A DNA stretch of 14,422 nucleotides from Deltaproteobacteria bacterium (GTDB lineage Bacteria > Desulfobacterota > Desulfobacteria > Desulfobacterales > JAFDFH01): assembly GCA_019309945.1 (NCBI GenBank), contig JAFDFH010000021.1:1-14422 (forward strand), read 5' to 3'. The notes under the pieces were generated by a model that worked only from the letters and a program-made list of their open reading frames with translations, was not told where the DNA came from and searched no databases. Numbering within the stretch: position 1 is the stretch's first letter; the number at the start of each line of letters is the position of its first letter. Made by a program: the position numbers and the translations under genes. Positions 7,109 to 14,308 of this stretch are shown here, piece by piece.

Positions 7109-7716
7109 TACAGATATTCCTTGACGCCCTTGAAGCTCTTCCGGTGAATAGGGCAGTACCCGAATTTTTGAATCGCCGCTTTATGGGCCTTGGTTGGATA
7201 TCCTTTATGACTCGAAAAACCAAACTGTGGATAGTCCTGATGATATCGTTCCATTAATCGGTCGCGGCTGACCTTGGCAACAATAGACGCAGCGGCAATG
7301 GAAATACTCCTATCGTCACCTTTGGGGATCAGTTCCTGCGGTAGGTTTGAAGAAATCTGGAAAATACCGTCTATAAGGAGACAATCCGGCTGTGGGTTAA
7401 GATTTTCAACCGCGATAGCCATGGAAAGAAGTGCTGCCTGAAGGATATTGGTCCGATCAATTTCGTTGGAGTCTACAATTCCGATACCAATGGAAACCGC
7501 ATACACATAAATCTCTTGATATAAATAATCCCTTTTTCTGGGCGTCAACTTCTTTGAATCGGCCACTCCGGAAACTGGAAAAGAGGTGGGCAATAGAACT
7601 GCGGCTGAAACAACCGGGCCGGCCAGGGGCCCCCTGCCAGCCTCATCAATGCCTGCGATTCTAAAAAAGCCTTTTTCCGCAACTTTCTTTTCGAATGCCC
7701 AGAAGTCTGGTCCCAT
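7108..7716 (-). CDS. rnhB: Ribonuclease HII
   Basis: RNase HII cuts the RNA strand of RNA-DNA hybrids, including single ribonucleotides left in DNA. The 202-residue protein carries the family landmarks. These are GIDEAGRGPLAGPVV with catalytic D24 and E25, VADSKKLTPRKR at about 52-62, LLIDGIF with D116, KGDDRSISIAAASIVAKVSRD, and the YGFSSHKGYPTKAH-like ending. The length matches E. coli RnhB (198). The ATG at 7716 has no clear Shine-Dalgarno sequence. The gene follows rplS by 27 bases and touches yraN at its stop codon. The order rplS-rnhB-yraN is widespread in proteobacteria. Confidence 0.96.
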   Translation of the reverse strand: MGPDFWAFEKKVAEKGFFRIAGIDEAGRGPLAGPVVSAAVLLPTSFPVSGVADSKKLTPRKRDYLYQEIYVYAVSIGIGIVDSNEIDRTNILQAALLSMAIAVENLNPQPDCLLIDGIFQISSNLPQELIPKGDDRSISIAAASIVAKVSRDRLMERYHQDYPQFGFSSHKGYPTKAHKAAIQKFGYCPIHRKSFKGVKEYL

Positions 7717-7743
7717 AGATTTTTTTGCAAAGGTCTCTTTGTC

Positions 7744-8091
7744 TTAATTGTAACGACGTTCTTTTATCCTCGCAGCCTTACCTTTGAGTTTGCGCAGATA
7801 ATAAATCTTTGCTCGCCGTACTCGGCCTTGAGTAATCACCTCAATCTTTCCGATGATGGGTGAATGGAGCGGAAATATGCGCTCGACACCGATACCGTAG
7901 GAAACCTTTCGCACGGTAAATGTCGCATTGGTCATGCCCTTGCGTTTGCTTATAACAACACCCTGAAAAACCTGAATACGCTCCTTTTCACCTTCTTTTA
8001 TCTTAACATGGACTTTAACCGTATCACCTGAAGAAAAATCAGGTAGATCAAGCCGCATTTGTTCCCGTTCCAATTGTTTTATCGTTTGCAT
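7744..8091 (-). CDS. rplS: 50S ribosomal protein L19
   Basis: L19 lies at the interface of the two ribosomal subunits. The protein has the conserved start IKQLEREQMRLDLPDFSSGDTVKVHVKI, the central FQGVVISKRK and the C-terminal RRAKIYYLRKLKGKAARIKE. Length is about 116 residues, as usual. Two ATGs are two codons apart, at 8097 and 8091. The ribosome site GAGGGG at 8100-8105 is only two bases from the first but eight from the second. The second also aligns with homologues that begin M-x-x-I-x-Q-L-E, so I place the start at 8091. The upstream spacer to the methyltransferase gene is about 87 bases and holds a small hairpin. Confidence 0.97.
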   Translation of the reverse strand: MQTIKQLEREQMRLDLPDFSSGDTVKVHVKIKEGEKERIQVFQGVVISKRKGMTNATFTVRKVSYGIGVERIFPLHSPIIGKIEVITQGRVRRAKIYYLRKLKGKAARIKERRYN

Positions 8092-8099
8092 TGTCATAT

Positions 8100-8105
8100 C
8101 CCCTC
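8100..8105 (-). promoter_or_regulatory. Ribosome binding site of rplS
   Basis: On the minus strand this reads GAGGGG. It is two bases from the upstream ATG (8097) and eight from the next ATG (8091). Eight is a normal spacing, so the site favours the downstream start. Confidence 0.7.
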
Positions 8106-8151
8106 AAATAATTTTAAAGCTTTGAAACTGGCTCCTTTTTATGGGTTTGGG

Positions 8152-8171
8152 GTTGTTCAGTTACGAACAAC
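8152..8171. other. Hairpin in the leader of rplS
   Basis: This is a perfect 7-bp inverted repeat, GTTGTTC and GAACAAC, with a six-base loop. It lies eight bases after the stop of the RNA methyltransferase gene and about 60 bases before rplS. No U run follows on the minus strand, so it is not an intrinsic terminator. It could be an RNA processing or stabilising element in the operon transcript. Its function is unknown and the stem could be chance. Confidence 0.4.
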
Positions 8172-8178
8172 CGCACTT

Positions 8179-8754
8179 TTATCTTTCCCTTCCCATCAGC
8201 CGATCCAATATGATGGCTGCCGCTGATCGCACCGCAAGATGATTGTATTCGCTATTCCCTTCAATCGGTTCTAACACAAAATCGACTTCGTCAATATAAC
8301 TGTTTGAAAGCCCCCAGGCGGTCCCGAAGACTAAAAGATAAGGGTTCCCACTTGCAAGCATTTTTCGAAACGTTGCATAACCAATGCTCCGATTGATGCT
8401 ACGGGCGCAGGTGACAACCGTTTTCGGAAAACCCTTCCCCTTGCTGTTAATATGATCTAAAACATCCGTCAGCGTATCTTTGATATTGATTAGCGCCAGG
8501 GCTTCCCCCCGTTTTGGATTATAACTGGCGCCGGCTCCTCTTGTCCAGTGTGACACGATCCTTTCAACAAGGAATTTCTGGTCTGTCAGGGGCGTAACCA
8601 CATAAAAAGCCTGCACCCCGTATGTTTTTGCAACCCTTGAAATATCGTGAAGATCAAGATTCGTCACCGCGGAAGCGATGGTCTCGCCGTTTTTGTTAAC
8701 CACCGGATAATGTGTCAGCGCCACGTAAAGATTGGGCCTGTACGATTGTTTCAA
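8179..8754 (-). CDS. SAM-dependent RNA methyltransferase, SPOUT-like (Methyltrn_RNA_4 type)
   Basis: This protein of about 191 residues begins with NLYVALTHYPVVNKNGE and contains SAVTNLDLHDISRVAKTYGV. Next come PKTVVTCARS, YLLVFGTAWGLS (a likely SAM-pocket loop) and a C-terminal RSAAAIILDRLMG. This pattern matches the small family of predicted SPOUT-fold RNA methyltransferases that lie beside, or are fused to, trmD in many anaerobes. The RNA target is not known to me. The only plausible start is a TTG at 8754, inside trmD, giving a 59-base overlap with the trmD end; the next in-frame candidate would cut into the conserved core. There is no strong ribosome site, so coupling to trmD translation is likely. 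A hairpin and the rplS gene follow. Confidence 0.85.
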   Translation of the reverse strand: MKQSYRPNLYVALTHYPVVNKNGETIASAVTNLDLHDISRVAKTYGVQAFYVVTPLTDQKFLVERIVSHWTRGAGASYNPKRGEALALINIKDTLTDVLDHINSKGKGFPKTVVTCARSINRSIGYATFRKMLASGNPYLLVFGTAWGLSNSYIDEVDFVLEPIEGNSEYNHLAVRSAAAIILDRLMGRER

Positions 8755-9481
8755 TATCGCGACACCATTTCTTTAGAATTTCAATTTCTTGGTTGCTTAG
8801 AACCCTTTTTTCCAGTAAGTCCTGTCGCTTGAGGAAGGTGCGTATCAGCGCTGTTTCAACCCTCCATTTTTCTATCTCCCGGTGGTTGCCGGACAGCAGC
8901 ACTTCAGGAACCGCCTCGCCTTCAAATGTTCGAGGCCTTGTAAAATGCGCATGTTCTAAAAGATCGTCTGAAAATGAGTCCTTTTCCGCTGAGTCCGCAC
9001 CGCCGAGGATGCCTGGAATCAGACGGGTCACAGCATCGATGACGACCATGGCAGCAATTTCACCACCGGTCAGGATATAATCGCCAATCGAAATTTCATA
9101 ATCGATAAAATCATGAAGGATACGTTCATCCATACCCTCGTAACGACCACAAACCAAAACAAGCCCCTCGAGAGCGGCAAATTCACGGGCAATACGCTGA
9201 TTAAAAACCCGGCCTTGAGGAGTCAGGCATATGGTTTTTGAAAAAGGCGTTTTTTTTTGGGCCTCCCGAATCGCACCGGCCAAAGGTTCAGGTTTCATTA
9301 CCATTCCACACCCTCCCCCGTATGGCCTGTCGTCTGTTACCCGGTGCCTTCCTTTTCCAAAGTCTCTGATATTTATGGTTGACGCCGAAATCTTATTACA
9401 CGAAATTCCTCTATGAACAATCCCATGGTCCCAAAAGGGATTAAACATTTCAGGAAAAATCGTCAGCACAATAAAATTCAT
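8696..9481 (-). CDS. trmD: tRNA (guanine37-N1)-methyltransferase
   Basis: TrmD methylates N1 of G37 next to the anticodon of tRNAs reading CNN and some other codons, preventing +1 frameshifts. The sequence shows the SPOUT trefoil-knot landmarks: YGGGCGMVMKPEP, LVCGRYEGMDERI, SIGDYILTGGEIAAMVVIDAV, TRPRTFEGEAVPEVLLSGNH. The frame extends 12 codons upstream to a TTG at 9517. The conserved family start is M-N-F-I-V-L-T-I-F-P-E-M, so I use the ATG at 9481 (261 residues). The last 20 or so residues, after KKWCRDIET, are coded by the stretch that also encodes the start of the downstream methyltransferase, and look like a family-unspecific extension. The gene is 42 bases after rimM, as in the classic rpsP-rimM-trmD-rplS operon. 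Confidence 0.96.
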   Translation of the reverse strand: MNFIVLTIFPEMFNPFWDHGIVHRGISCNKISASTINIRDFGKGRHRVTDDRPYGGGCGMVMKPEPLAGAIREAQKKTPFSKTICLTPQGRVFNQRIAREFAALEGLVLVCGRYEGMDERILHDFIDYEISIGDYILTGGEIAAMVVIDAVTRLIPGILGGADSAEKDSFSDDLLEHAHFTRPRTFEGEAVPEVLLSGNHREIEKWRVETALIRTFLKRQDLLEKRVLSNQEIEILKKWCRDIETIVQAQSLRGADTLSGG

Positions 9482-9523
9482 TTTGAAACATCCGTCCACG
9501 GACCGATCACTTGCCAAACACTT

Positions 9524-10045
9524 CTATAAACCTTCAGGCAAATCCACATGCATTGTTTTTTGCTCAACATCGATTGCCACCACCACCGATTCAAGGGCGG
9601 GAATCAGTATTTCAGTGCCATTGTCTTCTTCTGGATCTTTCACGACATAGACGTCGTTGCTTCCCGTAGCGATGATCGACTCAACGCGGCCAAGGTACTT
9701 TTCATTTGTTGTAAAAACAGAAAGTCCAATAATATCAGTCCAGTAATAGGTTCCATGCTCCAACTGGGGTAGTTTCGCCCTTTCAATAAACGTCTCGGAA
9801 CCCACAAGTGATTCGGCTTGATCGCGGGTACTGATCCCCTGTAGGCATAACCGCAGGATATGCTTATGGGGTTTGGCCCATCTGATTGTGTAAGTTTTCT
9901 CACCTCCGTTTGTATTTTTTAAATGGATCCTAATCCCCGGCTTGAAGATAGAAAATGATTCGGCATAGGAATAAACCTTAAGGGTGCCCTTCACACCATG
10001 GGCGCCAACAATCTTTCCGATAGGGAGAAAGTTGTTTTCCTCCAT
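9524..10045 (-). CDS. rimM: 16S rRNA processing protein RimM
   Basis: RimM binds S19 and helps mature the 30S head. The 173-residue protein opens with FLPIGKIVGAHGVKGTLKVYS, the family signature, and has an N-terminal beta-barrel. The C-terminal PRC-barrel part starts near GTYYWTDIIGLSVF and runs through GRVESIIATGSNDVYVVK to LIPALESVVVAID. The ATG at 10045 is preceded by a 10-bp tandem duplication rather than by a Shine-Dalgarno sequence. With the khpA stop only 14 bases away, translation is probably coupled to khpA. Order khpA-rimM-trmD is the standard one. Confidence 0.95.
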   Translation of the reverse strand: MEENNFLPIGKIVGAHGVKGTLKVYSYAESFSIFKPGIRIHLKNTNGGEKTYTIRWAKPHKHILRLCLQGISTRDQAESLVGSETFIERAKLPQLEHGTYYWTDIIGLSVFTTNEKYLGRVESIIATGSNDVYVVKDPEEDNGTEILIPALESVVVAIDVEQKTMHVDLPEGL

Positions 10046-10065
10046 GAGATTATTCGAGATTATTC
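10046..10065. repeat. 10-bp tandem duplication between khpA and rimM
   Basis: GAGATTATTC occurs twice in direct tandem. The right unit (on the plus strand) contains the khpA stop codon and the left unit ends directly at the rimM ATG. The duplicated bases therefore fill the place where a ribosome binding site of rimM would be. Confidence 0.6.
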
Positions 10066-10290
10066 TATAATTTCTAGTACGGTACGTTTTTTTATCTTGG
10101 CGGAAGCAGCGCTTAGTATGGTTCGCATCGCTCGTGCTGTCCGACCCTGTTTCCCGATGACCTTCCCGAGATCCTCTTTTGCCACTTTGAGTTCCAACAC
10201 GGAAGTCTGGTTTCCCTCAGCCTCTGCCACCGACACCTGTTCCGGATTGTCAACCAATGCCTGTGCAATGTACTTGATCAGATCTTTCAT
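10060..10290 (-). CDS. khpA: KH-domain RNA-binding protein KhpA
   Basis: This 76-residue single KH domain has the GxxG loop as IGKQGR (G46-G49). The preceding LELKVAKEDLGKVIGKQGRTARAMRTIL is the hallmark stretch of KhpA/YlqC. In Gram-positive bacteria KhpA works with KhpB (Jag) as an RNA chaperone affecting cell division and elongation; its role in deltaproteobacteria is not established. A good ribosome site, AAGGAG, is eight bases before the ATG. The gene sits between rpsP and rimM, its usual place. The whole family is short, so 76 residues is full length. Confidence 0.93.
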   Translation of the reverse strand: MKDLIKYIAQALVDNPEQVSVAEAEGNQTSVLELKVAKEDLGKVIGKQGRTARAMRTILSAASAKIKKRTVLEIIE

Positions 10291-10329
10291 AGCACCATCT
10301 CCTTTGCTGGCAATTGAGGATTCGGGGTA

Positions 10330-10590
10330 TCAAGCCGATGAAAAATCAGCAAAAAAACCTTCTTTTTTCAAAAGGCTTTTTACCGTGTCTGTCGGAATCG
10401 CACCCTGATCCATCCAGTACTTGATTCGTTCCTGTTTAATTGAAACCTTTACCGGATCCGGCAAAGGGTTATAGGTGCCAACTATTTCAAGAAATCTTCC
10501 GTCTCTCGGATTTTCACTATTTGCCACCACAATTCGATAAAACGGTCTTTTCTTGGCACCGTGCCGGGCTAATCTGATTTTAACTGGCAT
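10330..10590 (-). CDS. rpsP: 30S ribosomal protein S16
   Basis: S16 is an early-binding protein of the 30S body. The 86-residue sequence starts MPVKIRLARHGAKKRPFYRI, continues with VVANSENPRDGRFLEIVGTYNP, and has the conserved ALKSLLKKEG-like end (here VKSLLKKEGFF). The ribosome site AAAGGAG stands six bases before the ATG. It follows ffh by 11 bases. Confidence 0.97.
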   Translation of the reverse strand: MPVKIRLARHGAKKRPFYRIVVANSENPRDGRFLEIVGTYNPLPDPVKVSIKQERIKYWMDQGAIPTDTVKSLLKKEGFFADFSSA

Positions 10591-10601
10591 TCTCGTCTCC
10601 T

Positions 10602-11933
10602 TTAAAAGGGCAGCATTCCGGGACTGATTCCCCGCATGCCGCCTTTATTGATTTTCTTCATCATTTTCATAAGTTGAGTGTAATTTTTAAGTAACCTGTT
10701 TACATCCTGGACACGGGTACCGCTGCCCTTGGCAATTCTTTTCCGGCGGCTACCATTGATGATTGTATGCTGGCGCCGTTCCTGGGGTGTCATCGAATTG
10801 ATAACGGCTTCGATTTTAACAAATTCCTTTTCATCCACCTCGAGATTTTTCAACTGTTTAACCTTCCCCATACCCGGAATCATACCCATCAAATCCGTAA
10901 GTGATCCCATCTTGCGAATCTGGACCATCTGATCCCGAAAATCTTCCAATGTAAACTGGCTCTTCCTCAGCTTCTTCTCAAGCTCAGCCGCCTGTTTTTC
11001 GTCAACGACCGATTGGGCCTTTTCAATCATGGTAAGGACATCACCCATTCCGAGAATTCTCGAAGACATTCTGTCCGGATAAAAAGGCTCCAACGCGTTC
11101 AGTTTTTCACCAACGCCGACAAACTTAATTGGTTTATCTGTTACCGCTTTTATGGAAATGGCTGCGCCTCCCCGGGCATCACCATCCATCTTGGTAAGAA
11201 TAACACCACCGATATCAAGGGCATCATCGAATGATTTAGCAATGTTTACAGCATCTTGGCCTGTCATTGCATCGGCAACAAGAAGGATATCGGATGGCTT
11301 TACGGTATCTTTTATGCGGATCAGCTCGGTCATCAGTTTCTCGTCTATATGTAAACGTCCCGCCGTATCTAGAAGAAGTGTGTCACATCCTGTCTTCTGT
11401 GCCGCCGTCCGCGCATCCTGGCAAATTTGAACAGGATCCGCTTCCGCGCTGGACGGAAAAACAGGAACGTCCAATTGTTCACCCAGCTTTTTAAGCTGTT
11501 CAATCGCCGCAGGGCGGTAAACATCTGCCGGAACCAGATAAGGCTTTCTTCCCTCTTTCCTCAAAAAAACGGCCAGCTTCCCCGCTGTGGTGGTTTTACC
11601 GGATCCCTGAAGGCCAACCAGCATAATCGATACCGGCAACGGCCCCGAAAAACACAAGGCCTCGTGCCTGGCTCCCATAAGTTCCGTCAATTCTCCATTA
11701 ACGATTTTTATGACCTGCTGCCCGGGTGTCAAGCTCGCCATAACCTCTTGGCCCAGGGCACGTTTTTTTATATCCGCGACCAGTTTTTTGACAACCTTGT
11801 AATGGACATCCGCTTCAAGGAGAGCCATCCTGACTTCTTTTAAACCCTCCTCAATGTTTTTCTCCGTTAGTTTACCATGCCCTTTGAGTTTTTTAAAAAC
11901 ACCGTTAAGCCGGTCACTTAGACTATCAAACAT
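10602..11933 (-). CDS. ffh: Signal recognition particle protein Ffh
   Basis: Ffh is the GTPase that, with 4.5S RNA, directs nascent membrane proteins to FtsY. The order is an N domain (residues 1-90) then the G domain. The G domain starts at GLQGSGKTTTAGKLA (about 107-121), with the DTAGRLHID and TKMDGDARGGAA motifs. The methionine-rich M domain begins near LGMGDVLTMIEKAQ and contains LMGMIPGMGK and the RRKRIAKGSGT RNA-binding helix. The tail is short (GMRGISPGMLPF). The frame starts with a TTG at 11945. The ATG at 11933 has GAGGG five bases upstream and gives the conserved beginning M-F-D-S-L-S-D-R-L, so it is used here (443 residues). It is the first gene of the operon, with a promoter at 11988-12016. 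Confidence 0.97.
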   Translation of the reverse strand: MFDSLSDRLNGVFKKLKGHGKLTEKNIEEGLKEVRMALLEADVHYKVVKKLVADIKKRALGQEVMASLTPGQQVIKIVNGELTELMGARHEALCFSGPLPVSIMLVGLQGSGKTTTAGKLAVFLRKEGRKPYLVPADVYRPAAIEQLKKLGEQLDVPVFPSSAEADPVQICQDARTAAQKTGCDTLLLDTAGRLHIDEKLMTELIRIKDTVKPSDILLVADAMTGQDAVNIAKSFDDALDIGGVILTKMDGDARGGAAISIKAVTDKPIKFVGVGEKLNALEPFYPDRMSSRILGMGDVLTMIEKAQSVVDEKQAAELEKKLRKSQFTLEDFRDQMVQIRKMGSLTDLMGMIPGMGKVKQLKNLEVDEKEFVKIEAVINSMTPQERRQHTIINGSRRKRIAKGSGTRVQDVNRLLKNYTQLMKMMKKINKGGMRGISPGMLPF

Positions 11934-11938
11934 AACAT

Positions 11939-11943
11939 CCCTC
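11939..11943 (-). promoter_or_regulatory. Ribosome binding site of ffh
   Basis: GAGGG on the minus strand lies five bases before the ATG at 11933. It overlaps the alternative TTG start at 11945, so it excludes that start in practice. Confidence 0.75.
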
Positions 11944-11987
11944 AAATATAAAACCCATGTTTAATATCTTTCTCGATTAAAACCTTG

Positions 11988-12016
11988 AAAATACTCTTTT
12001 ATCAATGTTATGTCAA
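11988..12016 (-). promoter_or_regulatory. Sigma70-type promoter of the ffh-rpsP operon
   Basis: On the minus strand a perfect -35 box TTGACA (12016-12011) is followed, after exactly 17 bases, by TATTTT (11993-11988), which matches the -10 consensus in four of six positions. The predicted start of transcription is near 11981, giving a leader of roughly 48 bases before the ffh ATG. The region is A/T-rich and lies between the divergent ffh and rlmN genes, where a promoter is expected. It was found by eye, not tested. Confidence 0.7.
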
Positions 12017-12089
12017 GAAAAATAAAGAAGAGATTAACCGACCCGAAACTTGAGTAAATCGATAAAAATATTCCCTACTGTGATTATAT

Positions 12090-13145
12090 ATGGTTCCGGA
12101 TTCAAACAAAATGGATATTAAAGCGTTGTCAAGGGATCAACTTGCTTCATGGTTGCAAGACCACGATATTAAACCCTACCGCGCTTTTCAAATCTTAAAG
12201 TGGATTTATCTCCGCCAAGCAGACACGTTTGACGCCATGACGGATCTGGGAAAAAATATCAGAGCATTGCTCTCAAACCATTTTACGATCAATCGCCTGG
12301 AGAAGATACATATCGAAACATCCCAAGACGGCACCCGGAAATACCTGTTTAAGCTTGAGGATGGCAAACACATCGAAAGTGTCCTGATCCCCGAAAAGAA
12401 TCATTATACCCTTTGCATATCCAGCCAGGTGGGGTGTGCCCTGGGATGCAGGTTTTGCCTAACCGCAAGAACCGGTTTGGCGAGGAACCTCACAGGGGGT
12501 GAAATGATCGCCCAGGTTCGCGATGTTGCGCGGGATCTGGACGATCCCAAGCGGCTTACGAATATCGTTTTCATGGGCATGGGTGAACCCCTGGCAAACT
12601 ATGGCAACCTGATCCATGCCCTTGAAACCATCACAGACAGCGACGCAGGGCTTAAATTTTCCAGTCGCCGCGTTACTGTATCCACAGCCGGCCTAGCCCA
12701 TAAACTTTCTGATTTCGGTCATGCTACAAATGTAAATCTGGCCATATCGCTAAACGCGACGGATAACCGCACCCGCAGCATGCTTATGCCCATTAATCAG
12801 CAGCATCCGCTTGAAAAGCTCCTTGAGGCCTGCCGCATCTACCCCTTGCAGCCCGGCCGCCGAATCACGTTCGAATATATTCTCATTCGAGGAGTGAATG
12901 ATACTCTTGAAGATGCGAAACGCCTTGTTCGGTTACTCCGGTTGATTAGAGCCAAAATAAATCTGATACCCTTTAATGAACACAACGGTTGTGACTTTTT
13001 GCGTTCTGAAGATTCCGCTATACATCAATTCCATGAAATCCTTCTGAGAAACCACTACACGGCCATTATACGCCACAGCAAAGGCGAAGATATTTCAGCC
13101 GCCTGCGGTCAGTTGAGTGCAGATAGAACAGCCCATAAGGCCTAG
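12090..13145 (+). CDS. rlmN: 23S rRNA (adenine2503-C2)/tRNA (adenine37-C2)-methyltransferase
   Basis: This radical-SAM enzyme makes 2-methyladenosine at A2503 of 23S rRNA and, in some bacteria, at A37 of tRNAs. The 351-residue protein has the N-terminal domain (IKPYRAFQILKWIY). The block TLCISSQVGCALGCRFC holds the cluster cysteines C116, C120 and C123 together with catalytic C109. The second catalytic cysteine, C339, is in ISAACGQL. Other family stretches are IVFMGMGEPLANY, VTVSTAGL, LAISLNAT and FEYILIRGVND. The phenylalanine-rich features specific to Cfr are not evident and the length is normal for RlmN. The ATG at 12090 has no clear ribosome site. An ATG seven codons later (12111) is possible and would still keep the conserved part. 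The gene is divergent from ffh, and a family B half repeat follows its stop codon. Confidence 0.95.
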   Translation: MVPDSNKMDIKALSRDQLASWLQDHDIKPYRAFQILKWIYLRQADTFDAMTDLGKNIRALLSNHFTINRLEKIHIETSQDGTRKYLFKLEDGKHIESVLIPEKNHYTLCISSQVGCALGCRFCLTARTGLARNLTGGEMIAQVRDVARDLDDPKRLTNIVFMGMGEPLANYGNLIHALETITDSDAGLKFSSRRVTVSTAGLAHKLSDFGHATNVNLAISLNATDNRTRSMLMPINQQHPLEKLLEACRIYPLQPGRRITFEYILIRGVNDTLEDAKRLVRLLRLIRAKINLIPFNEHNGCDFLRSEDSAIHQFHEILLRNHYTAIIRHSKGEDISAACGQLSADRTAHKA

Positions 13146-13157
13146 ACCGCAAATTGG

Positions 13158-13253
13158 GTAACTTCTCAAAAACTTATGGTTAAACGGTTAAACCTAACAG
13201 CGGAGTCATCCGGTCATTTTTTTCAAAACGGGCAACTGTTTGAAGCCGTTTAG
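13158..13253. repeat. Family B half element (B2)
   Basis: These 96 bp reproduce the left half of B1 (2730 to about 2818). They begin with the terminal GTAACTTCTCAAAAACTTAT and pass through CAGCGGAGTCATCCGGT, the T run and GGGCAACTGTTTGAAGCCGT. A few substitutions and a small insertion of about 8 bases near 13175 separate the two. Similarity ends after TTTAGG, and neither the centre nor the right arm is present. It occupies most of the spacer between the convergent rlmN and PP-loop genes, in the same orientation as B1. Confidence 0.8.
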
Positions 13254-13268
13254 GTGGTTGTATAACAC

Positions 13269-14279
13269 CTATATCAAAAAATGCTTGACATCCGATGGCG
13301 GGATACCGCTAACCGTTACGACTTCACGGCCATGGGGTGATACTGCCACGACATCGACCGGCTTGTCATTCGGAGCTTTGCCATAACCTGCGCAGATGGT
13401 CGCCGCCAGAACAATATAATCCTTTTTAGCGCCCCGTGGTATCAAGAGGGTCGGACCTGGAATTTTTTCCACTTTAATAATGGTGTCAATTGCCGGATTA
13501 AAATATTTAACGATATTTTCGTTATCCTTTTTGGTCCGCCCAACGATTATTTTGATGTTGCTGCCCAGACGAAGATGGCGTCCATATTTTAAAAGATGAA
13601 GATCCGCTTCATTATAGGTGTCCTGATGTTCAAACAGGTCCTTAAGGCGCCTGGAATAACCTTTGTCAGTGAGAAGACACCCGCCTGCCGGCGTCGGATA
13701 GTCTCTGATGCCAAATGTTTTGGCCAGGTTGATCTGCTCCCTTCGGGATCTTCCCGAGATGCCGAGGAGCAGCTCCCGTTTCACCAGTCCCTCTTTTTCA
13801 GGGATTGTTTCCGGCAGCTTTTTGGCGCTCAAGGGACGCAGTATGTATCCCTCAAAACCGGACTCTTTTTCCACATAACGAAGCGATGCCCACGTCTGAG
13901 ACATCGGCCGTTGCCCAAGAACCTCACCGCTGAATAGAAAATCAAACCCGCGTTCTTGCATGCTAGCGCCCGCAAGCCTGAACATTAAAGCATGGCAGTC
14001 CATGCAGGGATTCATGTGTTGCCCGTAACCGCAGGGCGGATTCTTCAGCATCTCAAGGTATATCCGGGTGATGTTGTTTACCGTCAGCGGTATTCCGGTT
14101 AAAGCCGCCGCTTCCCGGGCCCGAATAGATGAAAAAAACGGGGTTTCAAAAGTTATCCACTCAACAGCTATCCCCTGCGTACGTAAAACCAGTGCAGACA
14201 GAATACTATCCAGACCACCGGAGCAAATACCTAAAGCGCGTACTTTCTTTGAGGACAAATCCATGATATTGCTTATCAA
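13269..14279 (-). CDS. PP-loop ATPase with C-terminal NFACT-R-like domain; probable RNA thiolation enzyme (ThiI/MnmA-related)
   Basis: The 336-residue protein begins with an N-type ATP-pyrophosphatase loop, GICSGGLDS (residues 17-25), which adenylates a substrate carbonyl. Cysteines follow at C83, C92 and C95 (NPCMDCH) and C201 (PAGGCLLTD), together with the conserved SGEVLGQRPMSQ. ThiI- and MnmA-like tRNA sulfurtransferases use such cysteines for sulfur transfer or an iron-sulfur cluster. Residues 230-330 contain GRHLRLGSNIKIIVGRTKKDNENI, the pattern of the NFACT-R RNA-binding domain, known in fusion with ThiI-like PP-loop proteins. A role in tRNA or rRNA thiolation is inferred; the substrate is unknown. 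THUMP and rhodanese domains of classical ThiI are absent. The TTG at 14279 has GGAG seven bases upstream. An ATG five codons later (14264) has no ribosome site, so I keep the TTG, with limited certainty. Confidence 0.8.
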   Translation of the reverse strand: MISNIMDLSSKKVRALGICSGGLDSILSALVLRTQGIAVEWITFETPFFSSIRAREAAALTGIPLTVNNITRIYLEMLKNPPCGYGQHMNPCMDCHALMFRLAGASMQERGFDFLFSGEVLGQRPMSQTWASLRYVEKESGFEGYILRPLSAKKLPETIPEKEGLVKRELLLGISGRSRREQINLAKTFGIRDYPTPAGGCLLTDKGYSRRLKDLFEHQDTYNEADLHLLKYGRHLRLGSNIKIIVGRTKKDNENIVKYFNPAIDTIIKVEKIPGPTLLIPRGAKKDYIVLAATICAGYGKAPNDKPVDVVAVSPHGREVVTVSGIPPSDVKHFLI

Positions 14280-14308
14280 TTACAGGCTCCGTTAAATTAT
14301 TTTCTCAA

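Noticed and set aside
9482..9517. Twelve-codon N-terminal extension of TrmD from a TTG
   Set aside because: The extra residues lie before the conserved family start at the ATG 9481, and TTG with no ribosome site is unlikely.
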